Below, piece by piece: positions 1-11,530 of a DNA stretch of 64,000 nucleotides (position 1 is its first letter; every line of letters begins with the position of its first letter). The stretch is from Heterocephalus glaber. Lineage: Eukaryota > Chordata > Mammalia > Rodentia > Bathyergidae. The notes under the pieces were generated by a model, which saw only the letters and a program-made list of their open reading frames with translations, did not search any database and was not told the DNA's origin. The DNA is taken from positions 94,663 through 158,662 of the forward strand of contig NW_004624882.1 of NCBI RefSeq assembly GCF_000247695.1, in the 5' to 3' direction. Made by a program: the position numbers and the translations under genes.

Positions 1-1060
1 TTTGCAGGATACAACAGTCTAGGTTGGAAGTTATTTTCTTTTAGGGCTTGAAATACTTCACTCCAGTCTCTCCTTGACTTGAGGGTTTGTGTGGAAAAGT
101 CTGCTGCGATTCTGATGGGCTTTCCTTTGTAGGTGATTTGTTTCTTTTCTTTAACTGCTTGTAGGATTTTTTTTCTTCTGTTGGGTTTCTGGGATCTTGC
201 CTATTATATGTCTAGGTATAGATTTTTTTTGATCATGGGTTGTCTGGGAAGTTTTCTACTATTACTTCTGTGAACAGTTTTTTTATATCATTTATACTTT
301 TCCTGCTTTTTTGTAGACTCCTATTAGTCTTATGTTATTCTTTTTTGCATCATCTAGCAGCTGTTGGATTGATTTCTCATGGTCCCTTACTATTTTTAAG
401 AAATCTCTGTCCTTCACCACAATCCTGTCTTCTATATCTGATATTCCATCTTCACATTCCTTTAATCTGCTTTGCATACATTCAATGGAGTTTTTAATCT
501 CCTGAATATCTGTTTGAATCTGTTTCATGATTTCCATTTCTTTCTTATGCTGGGCATTCATGGCGTCCAGCATGGTTCTGAGCTCATCTATTTTTTTATC
601 TGTTTCTGTTCTCAAGCCTCTAATCATGTCTTTCACTCTGCTCACCATCTCTGCAGTTATCTGGGAAATTATTTCTGTTTTGAATTTTTCTAGGGCCTCA
701 TTTATCTTTTGTTTTGTTTTGTTACTTCCTGTGCTATCAGTTCAGGATGTCCAGGTGGTTGATTATCATATTTTTCCACCTCGTTCCCCTGAGAATTTGC
801 CTTTGGTGAGCTGGAAGTCTGGGTCTGTGTCCTGCCAAGGTGTCTTCTCATTTTTAATTCTGTTTTTGGTGCTGTTTTTTGCTTTAATTCCTGGGTTGAT
901 ACTTCAATATTTCTTATTGTGAGCATCTTTATTACTTGTGTTTAGAGCCCCTATGGAGTGATTGCTTCTCAGAGATATCTTGCAGGTATAGCTGGACTTT
1001 TTAGGCTTTGAGTCTCTAATGCCTCTTAGGCAATCTCACTTTCAGTATATCAGGGAGGAC
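1..1060 (-). mobile_element. L1 LINE 5' end with ORF1, cut by window edge
   Basis: Read on the reverse strand, this is an L1 ORF1 region. An N-terminal segment (about 702-926) is followed, after a frame break near 650-700, by a 118-codon open stretch (292-648) with a long heptad-like coiled coil. Next comes the start of the RNA-binding domain (IRLIGVY-like near 320) and, across 20-130, the C-terminal domain signature (YKGKPIRIAADFS-like and LYPAK-like). ORF1 encodes the RNA chaperone of L1. The reading frame is broken, so this copy looks dead. Sequence from about 926 to 1060 is probably 5' UTR, but that boundary is a guess. The element continues off the left edge. Confidence 0.85.
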
Positions 1061-1619
1061 AACTGGTTAGATTAATCACGGCACCTTAGCCCAATTGACA
1101 CAATCAGCATCAAAAATAACATCAAACACAGCTTAGAAAATGACAATTTGCGGTAGCAGTTAATTTGTCACCTTTAAGCAAGCAAGCTAGATCAAAATCT
1201 AGGGCCAACCCAAAATATGTTTGTAGTAAGTAAACCCTTCAATATGGCAAATTTTCCCTTTGGTATAAGGATTTAGGAGAGGTTAGGGAGGGAGGGGTGG
1301 AGAGATGGAGGGACAGGGAAAGTTTAGAGGTGAGGCTAGAGGACACAGGAAGATCACACACATTGTGGGAATCTGTTGAAGACAGGAGGAAAGGACAGCA
1401 AAAAAAAGAGACAATCACAGAACAAATTGACAACAATAGGGAAGTTAGAAATTGTATTCACCTTCCTATAATAGTGACAGTCAATGGTGCAACCGCTGTG
1501 GAGATTAAGAAACAGGCCTTAAGATAGAAACTAATAAATAGCAGAGCCTAAATTTGAAATTTCATAGTCTGACTCCAGAAGCCTGTTTCCTAAACACTAC
1601 CTGTCATTGTCTTGAAAGA
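1061..1619. other. Intergenic; MIR-like relic at about 1450-1600
   Basis: No gene seen. A GA-rich stretch lies at 1275-1340. Sequence at about 1450-1600 has the pattern of an old MIR SINE: a 'cagagcctaaatttgaa' core followed by a 'tgactccagaagcc' end. The MIR call is weak. Confidence 0.4.
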
Positions 1620-2250
1620 AACATCAGTATCTCTACCTAACTCCCCAATCCACTACTCAGAGGGGATCACTGTTAACTAAACATTTCCAGATTTCTTTTT
1701 TAACAAAATGAAGATTTCACTATAAATTTAATAAATTATGAGTATATTTTCATATGTATACTATTACTTCATCCACATTAGATGCCAGTGCAAATACACC
1801 ACCATTTAGTTATCCAATCCCCTAGTATTAGACACCAACATTGCTTCCATTTCCCTCTTAATTACATTGTTACAGTAAAACTTTCAGTAGTTTTGCTCAC
1901 TGGTTCAATTATGTGGTTGAGATAAATTTCTAAAAGAGGCAAAAGATATGTCTATTAATTGCTAATTTGTTCACCCTAAATTTTGTATTTTTATGAATTT
2001 ATATTTCCACCACTAGCATCTAAGAGGGCCTCTTTATACCATCACAAATCCTGGGCATTGTTAATCTTTTTAGTCTTTACCAACTGATAAGTCAAAATGT
2101 ATATCTCATTTCTTACATTGACCATTGAACTGATTTTAAGAATTGCTTCTCTAGCTCCATCCTTTGCCCATTTTTTTATTCAGGAGGGGTTTTTTATTAT
2201 TTGTAAGACTTGTTACATATTATAGCTATTAACTCCTCCATTTGTTTTTT
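1620..2250 (-). mobile_element. Ancient L1 3' fragment
   Basis: The reverse complement aligns by eye with the C-terminal part of L1 ORF2 and the following region. It includes the block around 'ctggtgggaatgtaaattg' (here 2000-2030) and the run before it (2040-2110). Divergence is high with no open frame, so this is an old copy. Confidence 0.6.
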
Positions 2251-3339
2251 CTGTCATGTTTGTTATTGCCTTTATCATGGGCCACTATTTGTTTTGACTT
2301 ATGGGATTTGTAGAAACCTATAAGGTTTCTTGTATTCTATAATGAAGTAAACACTCAATGTTTTAATTTAATGTTTCTAACTTTATTGCCATGCTTTAAA
2401 GAAGAGCGGGAGTGGGGAGGTTTCACATCAAAATTATGAAGATAGTTTTCTGTTTCCTGAGAAATTTTTATTTTTCCTAGTTAAGTCTCAGTCTATCTGG
2501 GATCAATATTTTTATACAGTGAAAGTTAGGGCTCTGACTTTAGAAATATCCTTTAGAAAGACAGCAGAAAAGATTGTCTCTGAGCTTTTCTTTGTTGTTG
2601 GTTGGTTGGGTAGTTGGTTTGGTTTTCAAAATATGGTTTTGTCCTGAAAGGACTGAGCTTTTTGTTTTTATTCTGATTTTTTAATTTATCTTTGTGCATT
2701 TGTTTTCTGTGGAGAAAGGCTCTAATTGCAGAATCACAATGGAATTGATTGCAGAGTGAGGTTCAAAGCCACATGTCAAGTCCTCCTTCCTTTCCATGGA
2801 CATCTTTTGTGACTTCAGATTTGGTCCAGTGGTACCCAAACCACAATGGACAGCTGTAGATGTAAATAAAATCAAGATCAAGTCAAAGAGAAGGAAAGAC
2901 AAATGCCTGAGGGGCGACACTATGATGACATGGATACTGACATCACCTGCCAGGTCTATGCCCACTTGGCCAAGTCTCATGGAACTAGGTCTGGAAGCAA
3001 GTTGTTTGGAGCACCCTTAGAGTTCTTCTCAGTTTATTGTACACTCACTGGAGATAAAATTTTGGCTGACAAGCTCATCCTGGTCCTTGGTGATTCTCAA
3101 TTCACAAGTTTCAAAAGGAATCTGGAGAAAGAGTACTGGAGTAAATACTGGTGGATGCTCAAGGACCACAGGAGTCACCTTCTCAGAGCTCCCAGCACTC
3201 CTGGATGGAATCTCATGCAGTACTAGGGTTATGAGTGGAGAAGAGTGACTCTGGGAAGTCTGTTTGGCACATCTGACACAACTAGAAGACAGAGGTTATA
3301 TGTCTCTCCTCTACTCCTTTAGTTTATCACTCTTCCTAT
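2251..3339. other. Intergenic, unexplained ORF-containing block
   Basis: Two overlapping + strand open stretches (2796-3020, 74 codons; 2903-3226, 107 codons) lie in a moderately GC-rich stretch of about 600 bp directly before the L1 at 3354. I recognise no protein family in any frame. A decayed processed pseudogene is possible but unproven; no poly(A) tail is visible. Confidence 0.3.
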
Positions 3340-3353
3340 AAGATGTAGCATCA

Positions 3354-6045
3354 AAGAGAAGCAATACTCCCAAATTCATTACTGGAACCAAGCATCACCT
3401 TGATCCCAAAATCAGAGAAAGGCTCAACCAAAAAAGAAAACTATAGGCCGATCTCCCTAATGAATGTAGGTACAAAAATCCTCAATAAAATACTGGCAAA
3501 TAGAATGCAGAAGATCATCAAGAAGATCATCCACCCTGACCAAGTAGGATTCATCTCAGGGATGCAGGGATGGTTCAACATATGCAAATCAATAAATGTA
3601 ATGCACTACATTAACAGAGCCAAGGACAAAAACCATATGATCATCTCAATAGATTCAGAAAAAGCATTTGACAAAATCCAACACCCATTCATGATTTTAA
3701 AAACCCCTACAGAATATTTGAATAGATGGTCTTTATCTCAACCTGATAAAAGTTGTCTATGAAAAACCAAGAGCCAATATTATACTGAATGGTCAAAAAC
3801 TGAAATCTTTCTGCTATATCAGGAACAAGACAAGGATGTTCCCTATCACCACTCCTGTTCAATATAGTTCTGGAAACATTAGCCACAGCAATTAAACAAG
3901 AGGAAAAAATAAAAAGAATAAAGATAGTAAATGAAGAAGTTAAATTGTCACTATTTGCAGATGACATAATACTCTATATAGAAGACCCCAAGAACTCCAC
4001 TAAAAGTCTTCTTGACTTAACCAAATTCAGTAAAGTAGCTGGATATAAGTTCAACACTCAAAAATCAATAGCCTTCCTGCACACAAACAACAGACGAACT
4101 GAGAGAGGAACTGGAGAAATGATTCCTTTAACAACAGCATTCAAAAAAATTAAATACCTAGGAATCAATCTAAAGAAGGAAGTAAAAGACCTCTACTCTG
4201 AAAACTGCAGCACTCTAAAAAAAAGAGATCAAAGAGGATATCAGAAAATAGAAAGACATCTCTTGTTCTTGGATAGGAAGAACCAACATACTGAAAATGG
4301 CCATACTTCCAAAACTGCTATATAGATTTAATGCAATTTTGATTGAAATTCCAACAACATATTTCACAGAACTAGAGAAAACAATTCAAAAATTTGTTTG
4401 GAACAAGAAGAGACCTCGAATGGCAAAATCAACAAAGACAAGGCAGGGTGTATCACAATTCCCAACTTGAAACTATACTACAAAGCTACTGTGATTTTAA
4501 AAAAAAACAGCATGGTACTGGCAAAGAAACAGACCTGAGGATTAATGGAATAGATTAGAAGATGCAGAAATAACTCCAGACATACTCATCCACCTCATCT
4601 TTGACAAAGGAGCCAAACACCCTCACTGGAGAAAAGATAGCCTCTTTAATAAATGGTTTTGGAAAAGCTGGGTTTCAACCAGCCAAAGATTAAAACTAGA
4701 CCCATACCTATCGCCATGCACTAAACTAAAATTGAAAACTAAAACTGAAATGGATCAAAGGTCTAAATATTAAAACAGAAACACTAAAACTGCTAGAAGA
4801 TAAGTTAGGTAGAACTCTTGAAGACACTGGCATAGGAAAAGACTTTATGAACAAAACTTCAGTCTCACATGAACTAGCACAAAGAATCAACAACTGGGAC
4901 CTCATCTTATTAAAAACTTCTGCACAGCAAGAGAAATCATCAACAAAGTGAAGAGACAACCCACAATGTGGGAAAGTATTTTTAGCAGCTGTTCCTCAGA
5001 CAAAGGTCTACTATCTAGAATATATAAAGAACCTTAAAAAATCAGACTTCCCTAATTTAAAGACCCAATCTAAAACTGAGCAGCTGAAATGAACAGAAAT
5101 TTATCAGACAAAAAAGTAGAAACAGCAAACAAACATATGAAAAAAATGTTCAAATCACTGGTCATTCAAGAAATGCAAATGAAAACAACCCTGTGATTTC
5201 ACCTCACTCCAGAAAGAATGGCTGCTATCAATAAATCAACTGATAACAAATGCTGGTGAGGGGTGTGAGGGGAAAAGAACTCTGCTCCACTGTTGGTGGA
5301 AGTATAGATTGATGCAGCCACTGTGGAAATAAGTGTTGAGATTCCTCAAAAAACTAAAACTAGAGGTTCCATTTGACCCAGCTATTCCCCTATGGGTATC
5401 TTCCCAAAAGATTTAAAAGCATCATACCACAGTGATATATGAGCACCCATGTTTATAGTGGCATAGTTTTTAATAGCTAAAACTTGGAAACAGCCTAAAT
5501 GCCCACCAACTGGTGACTTGATAAAAATGTGGATTTTAATAAAATGGAGTACTACTCATCCCAACTGGCCATCAAATGGAGACTGGATAAAGAAGATGTG
5601 TTTTTTTCTCTAAAATGGAGTACAACTCAGCCATTACGAATGATAAACTATAGACATTTATAGCTAAATGGGTGCACATTGAGGTCATACTCCTATGTTA
5701 AATAAATAGGACACGCATGTGAAAATTCTCTGCTGTGAGAAACTGAAAGTGTAAATGGGGACCAAAATGTATAATAGATATTGTGAAATAAGAAAAGGTC
5801 AAAAAGGGAAGGGTAAGTAGGGAGGGAGAGTAGGGAAAGAAAAGAAGGGAAAGAAAAAATATGAGAAAAGGAAAAAATAGAAACAAAGCTTTTTGTAAAT
5901 AAGGAGGGGTGGAGGGGTTGAAGGAAGGAAAGGGAATGGGGAAAAAATACAAACCAAGATATATCATGTATAGGTACAAATTCCCAATGATGAATGTGAA
6001 AATAATGTATACCTAAAAGGTACCAATAAACTTAATTTTTAAAAA
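3354..6045 (+). mobile_element. 5'-truncated L1 with decayed ORF2 and full 3' UTR
   Basis: The element begins inside the ORF2 reverse transcriptase. Recognisable blocks are the [24 protein letters not shown] motif (3400), the [18 protein letters not shown] motif (3540) and the catalytic FADD motif (3954-3965). Many stops and frameshifts break the frame. ORF2 similarity runs to about 5640. The 3' UTR then has a G/A-rich tract (5780-5940) and ends with AATAAA-like sequence and an A-run. Flanking 14-bp repeats at 3340-3353 (AAGATGTAGCATCA) and 6046-6059 (AAGATTTACCATCA) match at 12 positions and look like the target-site duplication. A short internal duplication lies near 5540-5640. Confidence 0.9.
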
Positions 6046-6293
6046 AAGATTTACCATCAGCCCACTTCATATCTATCTTTCTTAACGTCATTGCCTGGCC
6101 TTGTTTTCATCAAAACATCTTCTGAGCTTATTGAACTATCTTTTACTGCTTTACATGTTGAGGATTGAATTGTGTTCCCCCAAAAAAGATACTTAAAGTT
6201 TTAACCTCTATTACCTGTGAATGTAACCTCATTTGGAAATAGTCTCTTAGAGGTAATTTATTATTAAGAGGAGATCGTGCTGGATTAGGGTGG

Positions 6294-7176
6294 TGTTATG
6301 GTTTAAATGAAGAATGACCCCCGCAAAACTCTCATGCACTGAGGCAAGGCCTTTGGAAGGTGCCTGGACCATGTGGGTGCTATTATTGAATGTGTTTTGT
6401 TAGGAGGTAGACCTGGTCAGAAGCAACAAGTCACTGGAGTCTCACCTGGAAGGGTGTATTATGTCCAGTGGGTCTGGGGTCTAGTGGTCCCCAGACTCAG
6501 CCCTGCTGGGCCTATCTCTCTGACATAGAAAGAGGAAGAGGAGTCAGGGAAGACCGGTGCCAAACAGAAGTACTTTTATTGTACGTATTGCAGAAACTGG
6601 TACAAAGCCACCCCCGGGGAAGGTGTGGGGGTGCTCAGAACCGAGACACCATGGAATCTGGGATGGTGGTCCTGTTTTATGGGGTAGGGGTTCCAGTTCC
6701 ACCTCCTTGAGGGTCGACACTTGATTGGTTACTAAACTTGTTGCTAGGGGACAGAGTAAGTGGGCTGACAGGGGAATTTGGAAGGGAAACCTTTTTTTGA
6801 GAAGTAATCTACTTAAAGAGGGGCTTGGGGGGAACAAGCTACATAGAAGGAGGTGTCAAAATCACAGACTGTGAGCTCTGCTGCCTGCTGCTTGCCGAGA
6901 TGCAGAGGCTTCTGAAAAGGGCCCAGTCCCTAATCTAATCTTACCTAAGAACTCCACTGTCCCTACAGGTACATCTCCTTCCCTGGCTCCTCCCTTCTCT
7001 CTGCTTCCTGACTGCCATGATATAAGCAGCTGCCCTCTTCCCAGTCCCTTCCATCCTAACTTCCTGCCTTCCAGCCAGCTGACCATGGCATGTAACCATG
7101 AGCCAAAATAAACCTCCTCTCCTTTAAGTCTTGTGTGTCAGGTATTGTGTCTTAGCAATGGGAAATGACTAAGACA
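6294..7176 (+). mobile_element. Rodent MaLR-type solo LTR, itself split
   Basis: It starts TGTTATGGTTTAAATGA and ends GACTAAGACA, with AATAAA upstream of the 3' end (7109-7114). It is flanked by an imperfect 5-bp repeat, GGTGG (6289-6293) and GGTGA (7177-7181). Without the insertion at 6455-6967 it is 370 bp. Sister copies lie at 16059 and 63636, and reversed at 9653, 24861 and 58629. Confidence 0.8.
6455..6967 (-). mobile_element. ERV solo LTR nested inside MaLR LTR
   Basis: On the reverse strand this 513-bp unit starts TGTAGGGACAG and ends ACATAATACA, so it has the TG...CA boundaries of an LTR. It carries an AATAAA signal (reverse of 6575-6580) at the expected place, and a TATA-like ATAAAA upstream. 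The flanking MaLR LTR rejoins when it is removed. No clear 4-6 bp target duplication is visible; only GG is shared. No retroviral genes are present, and the ERV class is not assigned. Confidence 0.7.
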
Positions 7177-7496
7177 GGTGACCCTTTAATCCAATATGAT
7201 TGATGTTTTATAGGAGGGAAATCTGGGCACTGGAACAAAGGCAGAGAGGTGATACGGCCATGTGGTGGCAGGCAGAGAATGGAGTTATGCTGCCCCAAGC
7301 CCAGAAATACCTGAGGTTCAGAAGCTAGGAAAGGATCAAGAAGGATTCTTCGCTATTGCCTGTGGAAGGAGGAGAGCCCTGTTAACAGTTTGCTTTAGGA
7401 TTCATACACAAGAGTTGTGGTGCAAGAGTGGATTTCTGTTGTTATAAATCACCAAGTGGTGCCATTTTGTTAGAGCATACACAGGAAATTAACACA

Positions 7497-9285
7497 CACA
7501 ACCGGTCTTCTACCCCTGCCCTCACCACATGCACTACACAGAAGAAAACATGAGCAAGGTCAGGTCCTGCATGTCCAACACAAAGAACAGTGCCTAATGC
7601 AGATTTGGCTCTCAATAAATGCCTATACAAAGTGTGGTCTGAACCTGAGAAGATGCTAGTGCTACCTCCTGTACTCTCCACCCCTCTTACTCTTCTTCAT
7701 GTCCCTTGACTCTTGACAAATCTGTCTTATGGTCCTTACTGGAAAGCTTGCCCCTATATAGCTCTGAGCTGTGCTGTTCAGTTTGGTGATGAATGGCCAC
7801 ATATAACTGCTGTGCACTTGTATGCCTATTGCATCCGAGGAACTGAATTTTAAATTTAATTCCATTTAAATTTAAATATAAAAGTAAATGCTTAGTTTAA
7901 ACTGCTTTAAACATCTTGAGTTTGTGACTATACTTTGTCAAATGTAATTTTTATAAAATCTAAATAGGAACTAAATATTTTGAATAAAAATTTAGAATCC
8001 ACATTCAAATCTCATTTGAGTGTAAAATACACACTGGATTTTGAGGACTTACCATGGAAAAAAGAATGTAGGCAGTCTCCTTGATAATTTTTATATTGAT
8101 TAAATTTCAAAATCTTCTGGGAGTTCACTTCCTTCCCAGGAAGCCTGTAGCCAATGACTAAGGATCATGGAAATAGGGAGGCTTCATTCGTTCTCCTGGG
8201 GCTTCCCTGTCCTACTCCTTCCCTCCCAATTCTCCAGCCAGCCCTTCCTTAAGAAATCACTTGCTCTCAAATTTTCCTCTCACAGTCTGCTTCTAGGGAG
8301 CCTAAATTGAGAAAGACTTTCCTGTTACTATTTTTAGATAATAATTTCATTTGCTAAGCTGGTATGTACCAGACATGATGCTTGGGCATTGCTTGCCATG
8401 AAACAATCCCTGTATCTTTGGTATGCTGTAGAGAGTGCTCCCTAGGACTTAAAGAAGCTGAAGACTTCATTTGCTGACTTTAAGCCAAACAGTCTTAAGC
8501 ATAAAGTCCTCATTTGATGGGTGATGCCAAGGACCAGGATCATTTCTTTGCTCTAATGGAGGAAGCAGAAGAAATGCCTCTGGAAACAATATCCAAAGTG
8601 CAAAGGCACACTCTTGCATTCTCCTTAAAAGCCATGTTTTATTCAGATGAATAACACCAGTTATCCTAGAGAGAACAGAAGAAAAAAATTCCTGTCTTTT
8701 AGGTAGGCAATCAGATCATCAAAGGATTTCTTTGATTCCTAAGGGTCTGCTTGAATTATAGAATTGTGTCTTAACACTCTTCACTCCTGTCATCATTCAG
8801 AACATGGTTTTTCCCTTTTAAAATGAAAGCCTGGCTTCTCCCTTTTCAACACCAAAAGTTAGCAGCTCTACCCACATGAAGGTGAAAATGTTGAACAAAA
8901 CGTTTTTTAAAAATTAGTCACAGATGTATTTTATCTAAATGATGACTACTTATAAAAGTTTTTGTCATCTTCCTTTAATAAGTATGTTTTAGGAAACTTG
9001 GAACATATCCCACAGAAACAGTATGATATGAGAACAAAACAGCCAAAAGACCTATTTAATCCATTAGGTAGAGAAATACAAATTAAACTTTCAAGATTCA
9101 AAATTCCCCTCCCATGTTATTAGTTTTTTATGTGTCATCCTTAGATGTTCTCCACACACTCAAGCAAATGTGAATACCTCCTTTTTCTTCTTTTTTGTTA
9201 TATATTGTACACATTGTAATGTCCCTTGATTAATGGAATCCCAATAGTAAAGTCTTTGAACCTCAAGTTTAATGCAGTGCCATAG
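7497..9285. other. Intergenic; hAT relic at about 7766-7885
   Basis: No gene seen. Sequence at 7766-7885 ('gctgtgctgttcag...ggccacatataactg...gaggaactgaattttaaatt') resembles an ancient nonautonomous hAT-Charlie element of MER3 type. The rest is AT-rich unique-looking sequence. Confidence 0.45.
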
Positions 9286-9600
9286 CAGGTGTTTCTCAAA
9301 GTGACATCCACTGCACAATCAATATCAGAATCACCAAAAGAAAATGCCTGGACCCAGCCTAGACCCAGGGAGTTAGAAATGTATCTACTTGAAAGTCTGT
9401 GATTAGAGGATATGGGGAATAGAACATTAGCTTTTGAATCAAGTAGATCTGAACTGGATTTAGATTCTGTCTGTATGTGTGCCCCGTGCATTCTTATCTG
9501 AGCAGCAGGGATAATGGAACCTCCCTCTCCATGTTTCTAGGAAGAATCAAGAGAGGTTGCATGGTGAGCTCATAGGCACCTACACCATCAGACTGGCTGC
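9286..9600. repeat. MER20-like hAT relic followed by MIR-like relic
   Basis: 9286-9400 contains 'gtttctcaaagtg' with 'atcagaatcacc' and 'cctggaccc' blocks typical of MER20-type elements. About 9420-9590 resembles a MIR core. Both are old and diverged. Confidence 0.45.
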
Positions 9601-9652
9601 CTTTCCAATACTATCTCACTGCTCCAATCTTTACTAGTTTTCATTACCTCCT

Positions 9653-10063
9653 GTCTTGGTTACTTTTCTCATTGCTGAGACAAAATATCTGACACTCAAA
9701 GTTAAAGGAGGAAAGGTTTACTTAACACACAGTTTGTAGTTGGCTGGCTTCAAGGCAGGGTGGCATGGCAGAAGGGCATCACAGAGGAGCAGGTTCATGG
9801 CAGGCAAAAGGCAGCAAAATCACTGAGCAGCAAGCAGTGACAACAGCAGCCTTCTTTCTGTCCCTCATATTCTATCCAGCCTACCCACCCTCAGGTAGCA
9901 CTCACACCCAGGGAGAGGCACCCTTAATCCTAGCATTGTACCATGAATCAATCCTAGCATCACATCCTTAATCCCAACATCACATACTCTAGAGGCAGCC
10001 ACCTCTGAAAAGCCCACTTATGATTGCATGAGGCTTTGGGAGACATCTAGACACAAGCCATGA
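9653..10063 (-). mobile_element. MaLR-type LTR (reverse)
   Basis: On the reverse strand it starts TGTCATGGCTTGTGTCTAGA and ends with the 'aaccaagaca' MaLR terminus. It matches the LTR family seen at 24861 and 58629. It sits directly against MaLR-like internal sequence and so would be the 3' LTR of a reverse-strand element. Confidence 0.7.
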
Positions 10064-11530
10064 CATTCCATCCCTGCCCGCCCCAAAGACTTGTGCACAT
10101 CCTTTTATACAAAAAACATTTAGTCCATCTCCAAGAGTTGCCAAAGTCCTAATAGTTTCAGCGTTGTTGAAAAGTTCAAGTCTAAAATCTCTGAGATTGA
10201 AGGCAAGCTCTTAGCTGTGAGCCCCTGTACAAATGAAAAGAAAGATAAACACTGCTAACATACAATGGCACAAGATAAACATTCCCATTTCAATTAGGGA
10301 GAGAGAAAGGAATGGGACGAAAGAAAGTCCAAACTCCAGCAGGGCCAGCATGAAGTCCTGTAGTTCCACGTCCAGCATCTGAGGCAGTCTGTGGCAAGAT
10401 GTGACCCACAAAGGATTTGGGTGGCTCCGCCTCTACGGCACTGCAGACAGTTGTAGCTCCCATAGTGTCTCTCTTGGGCCAGCTTTGCTCCCTCCTTGTA
10501 GCTTTCCTCAGATGAACCATGTTGCAGGCTTCTCCAACCTTTTGGGACCTCAACTGCACTTTTGGCTTCACACTTACTGTTTCACAAACTGCCCTCTCAG
10601 GAGCACACTGTCTGGCCTCCTAAGTCTTCTTCTGAAATCTGGGTGCAATCCTTCCTGACCCTATAACTCTTGCATTCTGCATGCACCTAAAACTAGCACC
10701 ATGTGGATGATGCCAAGTTCTGCTGCCAGCTGGAGCAGTAGGCAGGCTTCCTTCTCTCTTGGCTGTAAGGGTAGAGTGCCTGGATCACTAAACACTTTGA
10801 ACCCAATCTGAAGGAACAAATTCTCTAGGCTGCCACCATTCTGGAACATGGTACTCTGGGGCACTCTTCTCAAAGCAAAGTCTTTCACCTTTGCAACTCT
10901 GAGGCTGCAAAGGCCACAGTCCTGCTGTTTCTTGTGATGCCCTCAGGCCATATTTTCCATTGTTCTGTTCCTTTTCAGCAACCAAGTTCTTCTCTGCTCT
11001 ATCTTCGCAGTCCACAACTTTACTGGAGCTTCCATTCTGGCCAAATTCAGTGTTTTAAATATTCTTCTGGGCTCTTTGCTCTTGAGTCTCAACTTAGCTC
11101 TGGCTAAAAGCCTCAAACAGTAGCCATAGCACTGCCTCAACACTAGACTGTCTTGAAATTTCTTCTGCAAGATTAATTAGTCCACTATCATTAATCTCTG
11201 TCTCAGGCAAAGCCTCTGGACATGAGCAAAATGCACACAAGCTTTCTGCCAAGGCATGACACACATCATCTGGAGTCCAATAGCCCGTGCAGTCCTTCTT
11301 CCCAGCAGAAACCCCCTGAGCTGGTCTTTACCAGCAGCATTTCTAGCAGCATTCTGGTCTTCTGAGCTCTGATCAGATTCTCCCACCAAGTACAGCTTAA
11401 GGCATTCCAGGGCTGCTTCTTTAGCTAGCATCTCCAAACCTTTCCAAACTCTTCCCACAAGCCAGTTCCAAAGGCTCCTGAACCACATGGTCATGTACAG
11501 TCATAGCAATGACCCCACTCTCGGTACCAA
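10064..11530 (-). mobile_element. MaLR-type internal region, no intact gene
   Basis: This continues from the LTR at 9653-10063 on the reverse strand. Near 11508-11530 it contains the reverse of 'cagatcttggtaccgagagtgg', characteristic of the first bases after a MaLR 5' LTR. Short open stretches of 66-105 codons exist, but no retroviral protein is recognisable. MaLR internals are typically noncoding. The expected 5' LTR is missing at 11530. Confidence 0.55.

Larger units (their letters stand above)
6156..7496 (+). mobile_element. MLT1-type MaLR LTR, split by younger insertion
   Basis: The left arm (6156-6293) starts 'tgttgaggattgaattgtg' and the right arm (7182-7496) ends in an 'ggaaattaacaca'-type terminus. 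Both are typical of ancient MLT1 LTRs of the ERVL-MaLR group. The arms join cleanly if 6294-7181 is removed. Confidence 0.75.

Noticed and set aside
5778..5950. G/A-rich tract as a stand-alone satellite or regulatory element
   Set aside because: It is part of the L1 3' UTR and recurs in the other L1 tails.
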